From NCBI GenBank assembly GCA_022393335.1, contig JAJEKB010021353.1:1948580-2012579 (forward strand): 64,000 nucleotides of DNA. The letters are read 5' to 3'. The first letter of the stretch is position 1, and each line of letters begins with the position of its first letter. The position numbers were made by a program, and so were the translations under genes. Under the pieces are notes generated by a model that made no database searches, had not been told where the DNA came from, and was given only the letters and a program-made list of their open reading frames with translations. The DNA comes from Macrotrachela quadricornifera (lineage: Eukaryota; Rotifera; Eurotatoria; Philodinida; Philodinidae). Positions 47,350-59,790 of the stretch are shown here, one piece after another.

Positions 47350-48339
47350 TTATAAGTTTCGAAATTTGTCTGTTGCATTAATCAATTGATGAGCAATTCC
47401 AACTTCTTTCATTGAATGACCAGCATCATCAACCCAATAAAATTCAGCTTTTGGCCATACTTTATGTAATTCCCAAGCTGTATGAGGTGGACAAACAATA
47501 TCATATCGTCCTTGAATTATAACTCCAGGTATATCTTTTATTTTATAAGCATTTTTTAATAATTGTCCATCTTCATTCATAAATGCACCATGTACAAAAT
47601 AATGTGCTTCAATAGAAGCAAAAGTAATGGCATATTTAGGATCATCAATAGCCCGATCTATATGTGATTGATCAACATATAATCTTGATATTGATAATTC
47701 CCATATAGCCCAGGCAGTCGCTGCTTTTAATCTTTCTTGATCATCTTTTCCAGTTAAACGACGATGATATGCTGATAAAAGATCCCTACGTTCTCCTATA
47801 GGTATTGCTTCTAAAAATTTTTCCCATGCATCAGGAAATATCATTGAAGCACCTTCTTGATAAAACCATGATAGTTCTTTTTGACGACAACAAAATATTC
47901 CACGTAATATTAATGCTTTAACACGTTCAGGATATGTTTCAGCATAAGCTAAAGATAATGTTGATCCCCAACTTCCTCCATATACAATCCATTTATCAAT
48001 ATTAAAGTGTTTCCGTAATTTTTCTAAATCATCAACTAAATCCCATGTTGTATTTTGTTCTAGACAAGCATTTGGTGTAGAATTTCCCGCACCACGTTGA
48101 TGATAAATTAGAATTCTGTATGCTTGCGGATCAAAAAATCGTCTATGACGTGAAGTTGTACCACTCCCAGGTCCTCCATGAACAAGTACAATTGGTTTAC
48201 CAGAAGGATTTCCAACTTCTTCATAATATAATGTATGAATATCAGATACTTTCAACATACCAGTTTTATATGGTTCAATTTCTGGATATAGATCTCGTAA
48301 TTTTGTTGTTTCGGTTTCATTAGGATTCTTCAATGACAT
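47350..48339 (-). CDS. Prolyl aminopeptidase-like alpha/beta hydrolase
   Basis: A single uninterrupted exon of 329 residues from the ATG at 48339. It has the S33 proline iminopeptidase features in order: oxyanion motif LVHGGPGSG, a YHQRGAGNS motif (usually DQRG, here His replaces Asp), nucleophile elbow YGGSWGS (Ser near 123), the long WAIWELSISRL cap segment, acid GRYDIVCP (Asp near 280) and DAGHSMKE (His near 308). All triad residues are present. The predicted reaction is release of N-terminal proline from peptides, probably in the cytosol since no signal peptide is seen. Length and lack of introns match bacterial enzymes; a bacterial origin is plausible but cannot be shown without a tree. 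Confidence 0.92.
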   Translation of the reverse strand: MSLKNPNETETTKLRDLYPEIEPYKTGMLKVSDIHTLYYEEVGNPSGKPIVLVHGGPGSGTTSRHRRFFDPQAYRILIYHQRGAGNSTPNACLEQNTTWDLVDDLEKLRKHFNIDKWIVYGGSWGSTLSLAYAETYPERVKALILRGIFCCRQKELSWFYQEGASMIFPDAWEKFLEAIPIGERRDLLSAYHRRLTGKDDQERLKAATAWAIWELSISRLYVDQSHIDRAIDDPKYAITFASIEAHYFVHGAFMNEDGQLLKNAYKIKDIPGVIIQGRYDIVCPPHTAWELHKVWPKAEFYWVDDAGHSMKEVGIAHQLINATDKFRNL

Positions 48340-49601
48340 ATTCAATGACGATTCTCGAAAATGTTTTATCTAAAAACAATTCCACAAATAAATAAATATG
48401 AATGGATCTCCTCTCTTACTCATGAAATTAAAGAAATTTTTCTTATGAAAAAATATCGCGTAAAATCATATATAACTAGACTAAAAAAATAGTTTAAAAC
48501 ATATATTAAATATATACAATGATTATTATTTAAGAAAAGTTCTATTCGATTATTTTTGCTAAAGATATTTATCATTTCAAATAATATGAAAGATTTTCAT
48601 GTAATTTAATAAAAATAAACTAAACTTTCAAAATAATCATTATTCATAAATTGAAATAATTGATTAAAAATATGATAAATATATCCGATTTATTATTATT
48701 ATGTGATAATAAAGATAAAATCTTTGAGAATAGGATAAGTAGGTGTTTTTTTTTCCAAAAATATTCTCAAGTTTCTATTTTAATTCAAAACTAAACTTTT
48801 TCATATGTTTTATCATTAGAAATGATCGAATTAATCAAAAATTTATTTTCTAATATTTAGTATGTTATCAAATTGAATAATTATACTTCACTCACTCTGT
48901 TCAATAATAAAATCTAAATAATCTTGTGTATATATACATACTTTTTAACACAATAAAATATCTAAATCTATTATTTACAATTCGAATATATTTTATCCAA
49001 TAAAATTAATGCAAATGTATAATAATAAATAGATGTCATTATATCATATATTTCATAGGTACATTCAAAAAACTAATCGTAGATTATGAAACTTTTCAAA
49101 GATTAATTAGATAATCATATACTCTAAAAGACTTTTCAAATTTCGAATATTCATTATGGCCATCTTACAAATTTTCTTAAAATCATTTTTGTGTATTCAA
49201 ACAGTTCATAAATTCTACAATCGACTTAGATTTTAACGATGATTCCGAATATGATATTAGTTTAGAATCAAATTGGAGTTTAGTTTTCTTAAGAATAAAA
49301 TTTCCCGAAATGATCACAATTTTCGACAGAAGGATTTTGAGTATGTCAATCAGAGAAGAGAATAATGCTGATGGACCATAACGCACTGATAATCAGGAGG
49401 AAGATCAGTATCAAAGGTAATAGATAGCGACAAAAGACAGAAATTTCTCTAGAATTCTATGAATGACTCCTTACTCTCATATATCATTCACCGAATCACT
49501 AGTCTCATCAGATTTAGAATATCTTTAATATTTCGAATTAATGTAATTTTCAGTTTACATTTTTCAAGAATATCAATTGTTTTTATCGTAATTATATTAA
49601 C
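48340..49601. other. AT-rich intergenic
   Basis: Very AT-rich, no recognisable gene. A minus-strand frame at 49183-49386 lacks features and does not begin with a convincing gene start. Confidence 0.5.
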
Positions 49602-49970
49602 ACATTCACTACGATTCAAATTCTAAAGAAACTAACATCTGTAAATAAGTTTTATTAGAAAACAAAACACACCACAAGGTGCAACATGAAAAGCTCTACA
49701 ATCTACATCATACAACTTATTTCAGTTGTGTACTTTTTTGTTTTCAAAATAAACTAAAATTGTGTGTGACCAATTTTTGAGGTTGCGAAAATTGATTGCA
49801 CAGAATTTGACTTTTTTCGAAAACAAACAATAAACTTTACGATGTAGATTGTCTTCTCTTTTCACGCTGAATCTTATGGTATATGTTGCTTTTTTAATAA
49901 AACGTATTTAGAGATTAAAATATGAAATGCAAAGTGGGGTCAACCGATGGACCCCATCGTGGTGAATGTG
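49602..49970. mobile_element. piggyBac-type MITE flanked by TTAA
   Basis: The ends CACATTCACTACGAT and (inverted) CACATTCACCACGAT match 14 of 15. TTAA lies directly outside both (49598-49601, 49971-49974). It is 369 bp and non-coding. TTAA duplication is the hallmark of piggyBac mobilisation. Confidence 0.82.
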
Positions 49971-50071
49971 TTAAGAATTAAAATGATTCTATCTTGTTTA
50001 ATATTTGAATCATGTCGGAATTAAAATGAAAGCGGTTATACATTGTGATGCAAGTTCAAAAATAAAAAGAA

Positions 50072-51433
50072 TTAACGTATCCATATTCCGATGATTTTAC
50101 ATCGCGGATCTCTGTGTATTGCACACGAAGACGGTAAATGTTGTTGCAACCAACTAATATGCTCATCTTCAGTTGTCTGTGTTTCACAATTCCATTTATC
50201 ATCTTGACAGAGCACGTTTAAAGCTTGAAGATTGCTCAATTTATTGACAAGATCAAGAATACATGTTCGATCTTTGACAGCAATAATAAGTGCTTTGCAT
50301 TGAGTGACAAATGGCAGAGAGCACAACGTATCACATTGTTCATTATCATAGCATAGATTATCAGAAAATAAGTCAAGGTATCATCCAGATATCGGTTTAC
50401 TTTTAAATGCTAAAACCTTTAAAACTAACGATGGTGACTCACGAATAAATAAAAATGGTAAACGAGGCATTTGGTTGAGTAAAATTTCTAATTGATTTTG
50501 GCAATTTTCTTCATTATCAGTCAATGATACAACAAGATAATTTACTTGATCAAAATTTGTAATTGTAGACCAAAAATGTTCGTTGATGGGAAGTTTTAAA
50601 GAAAGCTTTTTGATGTTTAGAAATTTAATATTCGATAAGCTTGAGAATTTGGACATTGAAGAATGATATGCAAGTGAATCTACAGAATTATATGACCATT
50701 GATTATTTTCATCTAGGCAAGTTGTTTTCGATAAACGTGAAAAAGAATAATAAAATCCATCGAAGCTATATGGTAACGTATAGAAATGAGCATTTTTCTC
50801 TTCGAAATTCCAATCACATTGTACAAACCAACAGTGTTCAGAAAGCCAAAAACGACTACGAAAACTATCTAATATTTTGTTAATTTCTTCCTCTTTGTTA
50901 TTTTTACTATTAAATTTATGTAACATAAGAAATTCTAGAATTTTTAATTTTGGAAGATACTGACGAATAATTTGTTTCCTTCAATAAAATCGTTTCCTAG
51001 ACTGACTTCTTGGAAGATCAAATGGTTTGTAGATCAGATGAATAAAATTTGGCAAATTTTGAAGGTCATTTATTAATCGATGAGCTAACTGTTCCGACCG
51101 AATATTACATACTGAAAGTGATTGTAAACAAATGAATTGATCAAGTTCGAAGCCATGAGTAATAAATCGATCGATTTCTCCAGGAGTTCTTTCGTCACCA
51201 AAGAAACGAATTAAACTTATTTGATCGATCATATGTGGAAGATATGTTTGACAAATACTATCAAAATCTGATCGAGATATGGCTTGAAAATCAATACCAT
51301 CTATTCGACAATGATCAAACAGAAGGGAATGGAATCGACAATTTAATCTATTAAATGATTGGAAAAGATGAGCTGTGGACAGATATTTGAAAGTATTAAG
51401 TAATAATTCATCAGGTAAAGATTCAAAAATCAT
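50072..51433 (-). pseudogene. F-box protein gene with two in-frame TGA codons
   Basis: The ATG at 51433 opens MIFESLPDELLLNTFKYLS...LFQSFNRLNCRFHSLL, a good F-box at the extreme N-terminus, the part that binds Skp1 in SCF ubiquitin ligases. The same frame continues for 1362 nt to TAA (GIWIR*), interrupted only by TGA at 50981-50983 and 50381-50383. The rest resembles the leucine-rich C-terminal region of the large bdelloid F-box family (CKALIIAVKDRTCILDLVNKLSNLQALNV; WLQQHLPSSCAIHRD). No short intron removes the stops cleanly by eye, so I call it a young pseudogene; a skipped intron or assembly error remains possible. Confidence 0.72.
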
Positions 51434-53491
51434 TTGTGTAGAGTTCTTTCGCAACGGATTAAACAGAAAGATTTGTGTAAAATGATTTTTTTATTTCGAA
51501 AGAAAAAAACTTCAAGCCAATGTGATGGAATTTTTCTCATTTATTTATGTTGTCTTTGGCTTTTTTCTCACTTTTATTGACTCACCAATAGCGATTAAAG
51601 GAAAAAGGAAAAAAACAAAATAAATTGCTTCGAATCTATTTGCTTAACTTTCAAGTTACATTAAAAGTGTTTTTACCCATGAAATGTCTTATTATCGCTT
51701 ATCAGTTTAATAAATGAAAATAAAAGAAACATAAAACATGTCACAATTCTAACGCAAATTGGAAAAAGTTAACATTTTAAATGCATTGAAGAATGATGTA
51801 GTCAGCTTTTGAACTCATACGAATAAGAACCCAGGTCGATCAATCCAATAGTAGGATCCAATAGGTTTCCTATAGGTGCCGAAGGGTCTAATCTAATACT
51901 GCTTAAATGAACGCTTAGAAAATTTGTAACAATTGGTATTTTGCCGACGGAATTCTATAAGATCCTACAGGATCCGTAGTCGGATTTGTGAACCTGAACA
52001 GCATCCACAGTTAACCACGTCAATGGATTGTTAATTGAAGTCAGTATTTAGTAAACGAATATTATATTTATACCTTGAATATGTGTTTAAATGTTTGACA
52101 AATAAATCTTCTTTAGTTTTGTCACTATATCATAGACGTAAATTGAAAGTCTCTTACTTGATTAATTTTCAATCTATCTGCGAGATGTTCTGCTTCTTTG
52201 TTCTCAATTTGATTTTGATTCAGATACAGTATAGTTAACATCTAGAGTAAAAAGTGAAGACGATTATTGGAGTTACAAGTCAATTTTTTCTAGCGACAGG
52301 CAACGTTGCATGATATAATATGCAATCTGTTACTATGTGTAGTATTAGAAATGAAAACAAACTTCAATTCTGTTATGGAGAAGATTTGAGTTGATAGAAG
52401 TCTCAGATTTCTATGGTCTCTTTACCATGAAATAGTAATGAGTTTTCTGTATGTTGATGATCTCGAAAGAAATATTTTTCTGATAAAATAGATCGTGAAG
52501 TTGGAAATATTAGTTAAAATAATTTGAAAAGAAAAACTTCCTCTTGTAATCTTTCGCTGTTATTTCAATATGTTTCATGGATTTGTAATACTTTTATTAT
52601 AAATTGATAGATTAAACGAAGACTATATAGTAAGCATTTTGCAATTCGTCTTCAAACAGAATATACCGTATAGAATTGCTCAGATTGAAAGTCTAAAACA
52701 ATTCTACGTAGTAGGATTAAAATTATGGGATGAAACTTGATTATCTTTTTGCTCCATCGACATGTTCTTAGAAAAATCTATGAGAAACTCACAACTTTTA
52801 GGACAAGTCGACACTTAATGTTTGATCAAAGGTTTTCAGGATCGAGAATCGAGTGGCTGTATTAGTTTTTCAACTTTTTGAAATTATTTTTTTCGATGAA
52901 GGAGGGATTTTTTAAAAGAAAATAATGTTTGTTAATTAAGTTTGACCAAAGGCTTTGCGGAGTCGAAGAATTGAATGGCAGTATCAGTTTTGTAAAATTT
53001 GCAAGTAGTTTTTTTTTTCTAACGGAAGGGATTTTAAAGAAAATAATGATTTTAAAATGAGAGAGTTTTCACTAAAGTGCTGATCAGAGATCGAAATGGG
53101 TGAAAAAAAAAAGCCCGACTCGAGTCACCAAGTATTCGTTCAAACAGCTATTGTTTATAAATATAGTCTTATTTAATGGCAAGAATATATAACAAAAGTC
53201 ACAAGAATGAATCAAAATAAATAGCTCTAAGCTAGATCGGCTGATTGTTGTTTTCAAATGAACGTAAAACAATTAAGTTATTGACAGTTGAAGTATCAAG
53301 ATTTCAGCGTCTTTGAGTTATAATCTGACCGGCAGCATTCTAAAGTATAACGAATATACGTTTAGTTAGACGATAAAGCTTTGAACAAGCCAGTTGATTT
53401 GATAGTTGCCGTCAAAAGATCGTAGGATCTGTATATTCTTCTTCCATTGTCAGTGCAATATAGCAGTCTATCTCGTCAACAGACTCTGTTG
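51434..53491. other. Intergenic with a local duplication
   Basis: No gene recognised. 52810-53065 is a roughly 120-bp tandem duplication. Confidence 0.5.
52810..53065. repeat. Tandem duplication of about 120 bp
   Basis: TGTTTGATCAAAGGTTTTCA at 52818 and AGTTTGACCAAAGGCTTTGC at 52939 start two similar units. Each runs through a GARTCGAAT/GAGTGGC block and a GRAGGGATTTT...AAAGAAAATAATG end. Two copies, moderately diverged. Confidence 0.7.
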
Positions 53492-53698
53492 TTATTTTCT
53501 TTCTAGCCCATTAATTGTGTCATAAACTTGAACTTTTTCGTCAGTTCTCATCGAATCATTAGTCGCATTAGCAGGTACAATGAATCCTCGACAATACGCA
53601 TGATAAAATTCAATTTGTACTTTCGTTGTTCCACGCAATTGTTTGTAATTGGAATGTAAAAACGATGCTCGGATATAATCATCTTCGATAATCAACAT
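53492..53698 (-). CDS. Small hypothetical ORF
   Basis: 68 codons from the ATG at 53698 with mixed, protein-like composition (IEFYHAYCRGFIVPANATND). It may be one exon of a larger gene or a short protein; no family is recognised, and no flanking exon could be found. Confidence 0.27.
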   Translation of the reverse strand: MLIIEDDYIRASFLHSNYKQLRGTTKVQIEFYHAYCRGFIVPANATNDSMRTDEKVQVYDTINGLERK

Positions 53699-55885
53699 TT
53701 TGTCAAGTAACTGAACTGTACGTTTATAAAAGAATTTTATTCCTTAAAAAATAATTCAGCTGAAAATGAACGCAAGAACAACTATTTTTATCTCTCCGCT
53801 AATCATTTGATCTTGAAGATAAGTTATACAAGGTAAAACAATAGAGAAAAGGCACTGCACCGATTTGAACTCCCTTGAGTACGTTTTTCCACCTGAAAAA
53901 ATTGAGAAATAATATCACATATATAATCATTAGCTTATGTTAATAAAAACAGCTATTATTTTCTCAGATTAAACGTCAATTAATCACTCATGGTTTGAAA
54001 AAATGAATGAGCTTTTCGACTATACTAAACTTTATCTTTTGCAGTCGTTTTTTCTGATGACGATCTTTTAAGACATGAAAACTAACGGACTCCGTCCTCC
54101 TAAGACTTTCCAACAACTCGCATAAAGACAGCCAGCAAGCTATAGAACACTCTGCTTCTTACGTTTTAGTTGTAACTCACGATTGGGATTGACCTGAAAT
54201 ACAAAACTATATAAATGTGAATAAAAATCACATTCCGCTTCGTTCTCTGAAATCTCGAAATAATCGCCATTTTACCCTCATTGAATAGCCATATATGATT
54301 TTAAAAACTAAAAATTGTTTGTCTCTAATAAAAACCATTAATAGTCTAGAACACTATAAAAAAGAAAGTATTTTACCGCACTCTAAAAGTTCAGTATTCT
54401 TGTACTGAACCATTTTAGGTTCAGGGAAATCCCACTAATTCGGTAGTTATCACAGAAAAACATTTTTTGAAGGTTTGGTACTGTTTTATGAGACCATTTA
54501 AAGTTTAGTGGCGTGAAAATCGTTTTGTAATTTTCACACAGAACCTTTTTAAGTTCCGAAAATCGAAGAGAGTTCGAAACTCTCTAGAAGTTCCGTGCAT
54601 CGTGTAATGAACTTTCAATGATTTTGCATCTTTTGAGCAAAATCGTGGATAGCTCCGTATGGAATAAAAATGTTTCGTGGTTCGTTCAAGAATTTCTTAT
54701 ACTCTCTGCAAAATCCTTCATAGTTTCGTAGTTTATCTAAAGGTTTCATAAAGAATAATGACGTTCAGATAGTTTTTTGAATACATGATATTATTCAATT
54801 CCATCGGGAGATCACATATAAAACAATAATGGTAAAGAAATTGTTTTATTAAAATGAAATATGTTAATGACGTACCAACATTAGAGATCGTCAACGAATT
54901 CCCTACATATAGAATGTACACTTATTGACAAAAATAATACCATTATACAATGTGTCCACTGAAACGGATTTTTTTCAATGATCTACGATTATTTTTTGTA
55001 TGTACTAGAACGTTTTGGATACATGCCGTCTACTAGGAAATTGACTCTAGTGTCCACTAAAGTTTTATTAAGATCATATTCAATATATGCCATTCGATGC
55101 GCCTTGATTTAATCTACAAAATGGTATATTTGATTTTTCAATTTCAAATAATTCGTTTTAAATTCTTAGAAATTTTTCATAGCACATGGAGTTTTTTTCG
55201 TGAAGACAAGAAAAATCAAGATAGTTTGTACGAAAATAATTACAAAGATGCATTAAATTCTCGAATTTACCTGAAAAATATTCCTTCCCAATTGAACTTT
55301 TAAGGCACATCAGAGGTGTTCACAAAACTACAAAGAATTTTAATTTAACAACGAACTTTTTTTTATTATCAGTTTAAATAAAGTCAGAAAATTTTGTCTT
55401 TGGATTATCCGTTTTGTAATAACATGTCTTGAGTATTTATTTCTTATCGTATAATAATGATCATCTCGAATCATCGAAGCATGTTTGAGGTTATTTATCT
55501 CTATGAACAAGATCTTCAGATTGATCTTTCATCAGAATCTTGCACGATTGTTCAGAAAATTTCATATCATATCATTCGCGCTCTTATCTCAAAAAGGAAG
55601 TTAATCACTCAAAGTTGATGAACTCTTTAATATTGGCTCAATTCATTTCGAAATTGTATTATTCACCAATGTTCTTCAGTATTTGATTAAATTTTTAATT
55701 GTCTATCTATCAACATATACGTTAAAAGTTATATTAATTAAAATCTAATAAATGATAGGAGGGTGTCATATCCTCACCCTTATTCCTATAGTGTTTAGTG
55801 ACCACATGCGGTGCGTCTTTTAATACGAAAACAAACTCTAATGTATTTGAAAATAGCTTATAATGAAGATGAATTAATATGACAA
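53699..55885. other. Intergenic, repeat-like in part
   Basis: 54380-54620 contains AAAAGTTCAGTATTC / GAACCTTTTTAAGTTC motifs in both orientations, like 30240-30440, probably an old MITE. Short frames at 54733-54921 and 55097-55303 are unsupported. Confidence 0.45.
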
Positions 55886-56868
55886 TTAAAGATGAGTTTT
55901 AGCCCATTCTACAATTAGATCATTGGCCTGTTTGTATGCTTTCATAGTGATGGGATTGTCTGGATTAGGCCGAGACGCGAAACCATGAACCGTTCCATTT
56001 GTTAATAGAAACTTGCTAGGTATTTCGGGCTTGCGACTAAGCAGTTGCTCCATCTCTATTCGGAAAGCGTCCGAAAATAGGTTGTCTTCTTGTGCACAAG
56101 CAAAGGCCGCGGGTACTTGAAGTTGTTCAAACTGAGCTTTAGTAGTCATTGAGGCATGGCAACCGACGATAGCATCTGCAAGATGCAGTTGGCCGCCGAT
56201 CAGCATTACATAAAAGCCACCGAAGCAATAACCAACAGCTTGTATTCTGGTTACTTCTTTTTCTGATCGAAGAGCCTGTTACAAGTATATCTTAGATGGA
56301 ACAAGAAAAAATGACATAGTCATTTACCTTGAAGAATTTTTCCACAATGGGAAGAGTAATAGCTTGGCGATGGCGAAACATCCATGGTCCAAGCGTTGTC
56401 ACGAATTTTTTAGCCAAGCTAAGCTACATAATAGAAAGAAATATTCCTTTCGACAAAACCTAATATTTGCAACTTACTTTAGCACCAATGGACCTTGTTT
56501 CTTCTGGTGCTTCAGGCATACCCTCTAGAAATGAAGTAGGAACTGGATCGCCATTTAAGATATCTGGTACATAGACATCGAAACCACTTTTCTCTGATAC
56601 TTCATCAGCAATCATCCGCGGATTCTTTGTCAAACCTTTTCAAATTTTCAAATCACAATAGTGATTAAAGGATACATGAGGAGAAATTACCGAATACATC
56701 TGTTAATATGACAATTGCCTTCCCTTTCGCCGTTTCATCCTTCCCTACAATATGATATGTATCGATTCCGGCAATATTGATGATTTGTCCGCTTGGAGTT
56801 CCAGGCAATGGACGATACTCAGTAAGACAACATGCATCTAACTTCTCATGAGTTGTTCCAGAAGCCAT
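55886..56868 (-). CDS. Dienelactone hydrolase family protein, four exons
   Basis: Exons (minus strand) are 56868-56691, 56635-56478, 56423-56328 and 56275-55886, joined by GT-AG introns of 55, 54 and 52 nt (56636-56690, 56424-56477, 56276-56327). All junctions keep frame and give 273 residues. The product has the DLH alpha/beta-hydrolase fold: an N-terminal strand VILTDVFG, DVYVPDILNGDP, nucleophile motif GYCFGG (Cys161), acid AQEDNLFSD (Asp208 likely) and TVHGFASR (His241). The Cys-Asp-His triad is typical of dienelactone hydrolases, which open lactone rings; eukaryotic homologues act on uncertain substrates in the cytosol. No targeting signal is seen. Length agrees with the family (about 240-280). 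Confidence 0.9.
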
Positions 56869-58163
56869 TGAATACTTTGGATTTCTATAAAGACTATTAT
56901 ATCAATTTACTTGCCTTTATCTTCTGCTCTGTATATGAAATGAATAAAGCAAATTATTTCGCTGTCGTATCATGTGCGAGAATAATCTTTCTCCATTCTT
57001 CACTACAATGCAAAAAGATAAAACAAAAAAAAGGCAGAAAGATAATGACTTATATATGTTTAATATGTCCTATCATTTTAAAGTAACTATTTATATTTAT
57101 ACTTGTAGTCTGTTCTACTTTTTGAAAGAGCTTATCAGCGCAGCCCCTTTAGGGCTCAAATGTGGAACTCACATATCTTTAAACAATTGGACACCAGCTA
57201 AATAAACTTACGAAACTAATTTCTGTATCATATATGTCCGTAATGGAAGGGGGACAATAATTTCACCTTAAAATTTACACTCACATTTTTATATGTGAGT
57301 TCCACAAAAAAAAGTGAATTAGTGACAATATTTTTGAAGATGAAACATAAGAATACGTGAAGGACGATAATATATCGATAAATACATACAGCTGTTAAAA
57401 ATACTTTCTACAATATTTCTTCATGATATACATGTCCCTACCAATTAACACATAATAATAATTAGTCGAAAAAAAAAACAAAACGACAGAAATACCCGAT
57501 TGATTGTCATATTACTCTTGCATATTGTTTCATAAACTGCTTCAAATTTCTTTCCTGTTACTTTCTAACAGAACAAAACTAGAAAAAAATAATTTTAGGC
57601 AGTACTACTATAATTCTTAATACGATTCTACACAACATTGACTGAAATGTATTGTTTTACAACTGTGCACAAAGATTAATCTCATTCAATATTATTTCTA
57701 GATCATCTTATCTGGACAAATCAGATTACACAAATTTCGTTTACAAATGTACAGGATATGAGCTGATTTTTCATTAATGGTAGCTTTTTATTCATATAGA
57801 TATAGCTAAGTACACCCTCTGTTAATTAATCTTATTGACTTTAAAAAAAAGAAACCTTATTTTTCATATATCAATAAAACAAGTATAGTTTAAAGAAAGA
57901 ACAGTTGACTCGGAGAAAAACGTGATCATTAGAAGAAACTTATGAACAATGCATATTCTATTCATATGTACTCTTTTTGTATTTTTCTATTTCTGTTCTT
58001 CTATAACCCACGTGATAGTTCACACAGCATAAATCATTTTATTAATATTGTTCATTACACTGCTTTAGCGAAAGTGTACATACATTTTGCATAGGCTCGG
58101 TAAGATTTGTGCTTCTTTGCTCTACGTTTTCTATTCCATTTTACATTGAATTCGTATGTACAG
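56869..58163. other. Intergenic
   Basis: No supported gene. Includes a small inverted-repeat element at 57137-57308; the rest is AT-rich. Confidence 0.5.
57137..57308. mobile_element. Small MITE related to 6405-6732
   Basis: GCGCAGCCCCTTTAGGGCTC leads into AAATGTGGAACTCACATAT, which is inverted at 57290-57308 (ATATGTGAGTTCCACA). The left end matches the motif order at 6411. Non-coding. Confidence 0.45.
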
Positions 58164-58990
58164 ATGCCGAGATTTGTAAATGAAGCGTTTCAAGATGAAT
58201 ATCCTGACGACGAAATTCCAGCTCGACAAACAATTTATCGAGTAGCACAATAAATAACCACAGAAGAAAATATGGAACTTGTTTCTGAAAGATACACTCT
58301 TAATCCACAACTTAAATGAAGATGATCGGGATCGACGACTCGAATTTTTTGTATAGATTTTAGATTCAACTGAAAATGATCAAACTCTATTGGATCAAAT
58401 TCTATGGACAGACGAAACTACATTCAAAACAAATGGTCGTGTCAACAGATATAATTGTGTTTATTAAAGTTATACAAATCCACACTTTGTCATCGAAAAA
58501 AAGCTCAATGTACCACAAGTTATTGTTTGGGGAGTAATATGGTCCAATGGGGTTATCGGACCATTTTTGTTTTGAAGGTAATATTACATCAGAAAAGTAT
58601 TTTAAGATGTTGAAAGACCATATCATACTATAACTTCAAGAACATGAAGCCTTTCAAACAATGATCTGGCAGCAAGTCAGCGCGCTACCCCACTATGGTC
58701 AAATTGTGTGAGATTATTTGGATGATACATTTTCAGATTGGATTGGTCGTCGAGGAACTGTTGAATGGCCACCACGATCTCTCGATTTAACTCCATGTGA
58801 TTTCTCATTATGGGAAATTATAAAAGATCGTGTCTATGCTCAAAATCTTCGCGATATAAATTATTTAAAGTCGTTAATTGTTGTTCTGTAGTAGATCTTA
58901 TAGATATAAAGCTTGAAGATGACTCTATCATTGATAAAAAAATCAGCTTCTTTGCTCGAGCTGTAGGGCGATATATAATTTTTTTTTAGG
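58164..58990 (+). pseudogene. Decayed mariner/IS630-type transposase
   Basis: The ATG at 58164 begins MPRFVNEAFQDEYPDDEIPA. Many stops and frameshifts follow, but pieces stay readable in turn: ILWTDETTFKTNGRVN (first Asp), IIGPFLF-like, QTMIWQQVSA at the second-Asp position (Asp lost), then DWIGRRGTVEWPPRSLDLTPCDFSLWEIIKDRVYAQN (third Asp). This motif series belongs to a mariner-related transposase clade found in many animals. It is much older than the mariner at 661-1963. Confidence 0.8.
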
Positions 58991-59434
58991 TAACATGACT
59001 TTTGGTTTACTCTGTATTTGTTCCGCAAACAAAGAGTGTAGGTTTATCAAGTTTCCAGCTGTGAGTTCTATTTTTCAGTCAAATATTATATGCTTCTTCT
59101 TACTGAAGTGTCATGCTTTTGTTTAATCTGTCGTAAATGAGGAAATAAAGCAAACGAGAAACATTCGGAAGCTTGTTTTAATTGCAAGCTATTATGTGTT
59201 TAATTTAGATTCATGACAATCTTCTCAGTCTAATCTTTACTGTACCCCAACTCAAGAATTATATAAGTAATATTAACTGAGAAAATAGGGTACGAATCAG
59301 TAATTTGAATTAGATATAAAAGAAGTTTAAACACATAAAAGTCTATTGAATCAATTATCTAAGGCAGTCGGAACTATCTCGAAAAACAAACTTGTAAATT
59401 GTTTCCATCATATCAAACGTATAGTTGATAGATA
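58991..59434. other. Intergenic
   Basis: No feature recognised. Confidence 0.5.
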
Positions 59435-59650
59435 TTAATTCACACCTCCAGATTCTACAATAGTTTTATCTTTTTTATTATTTTCTTGATCAATTTCATA
59501 AACTTCAACTAATTCTAAATCTGAATAATGTTCATTAATTATTGCAGGTGATGATGATAAATCAATTTGATCCAATTCTTCATTTTTATCATTAGCTTTT
59601 TCTTTGATTGTACAATTTTGAAGTGCTGTTGTAACTGATCTCGAAGTCAT
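59435..59650 (-). CDS. Small acidic hypothetical protein
   Basis: 71 codons from the ATG at 59650, acidic and polar (ELDQIDLSSSP; DLELVEVYEIDQENNKKD). No domain is recognised. The sequence upstream is AT-rich, as expected for a start region. It could be a complete small protein or a first exon. Confidence 0.33.
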   Translation of the reverse strand: MTSRSVTTALQNCTIKEKANDKNEELDQIDLSSSPAIINEHYSDLELVEVYEIDQENNKKDKTIVESGGVN

Positions 59651-59790
59651 ATATATTTTTTATTATATTATCATGCTAAGATGTTGATTATTAAGGAAAA
59701 AAATAAAATAATGGAACAGCTTTCGGGGCAAGTTGACTAAAAAATATTGAAATCAATATAAATATTTAATTATGTAATCTAAAAATTAGT

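Noticed and set aside
50381..50983. TGA recoding (selenocysteine) in the F-box gene
   Set aside because: No reason for selenocysteine in an F-box protein, no SECIS-like hairpin recognised, and other decayed genes here also carry TAA stops.
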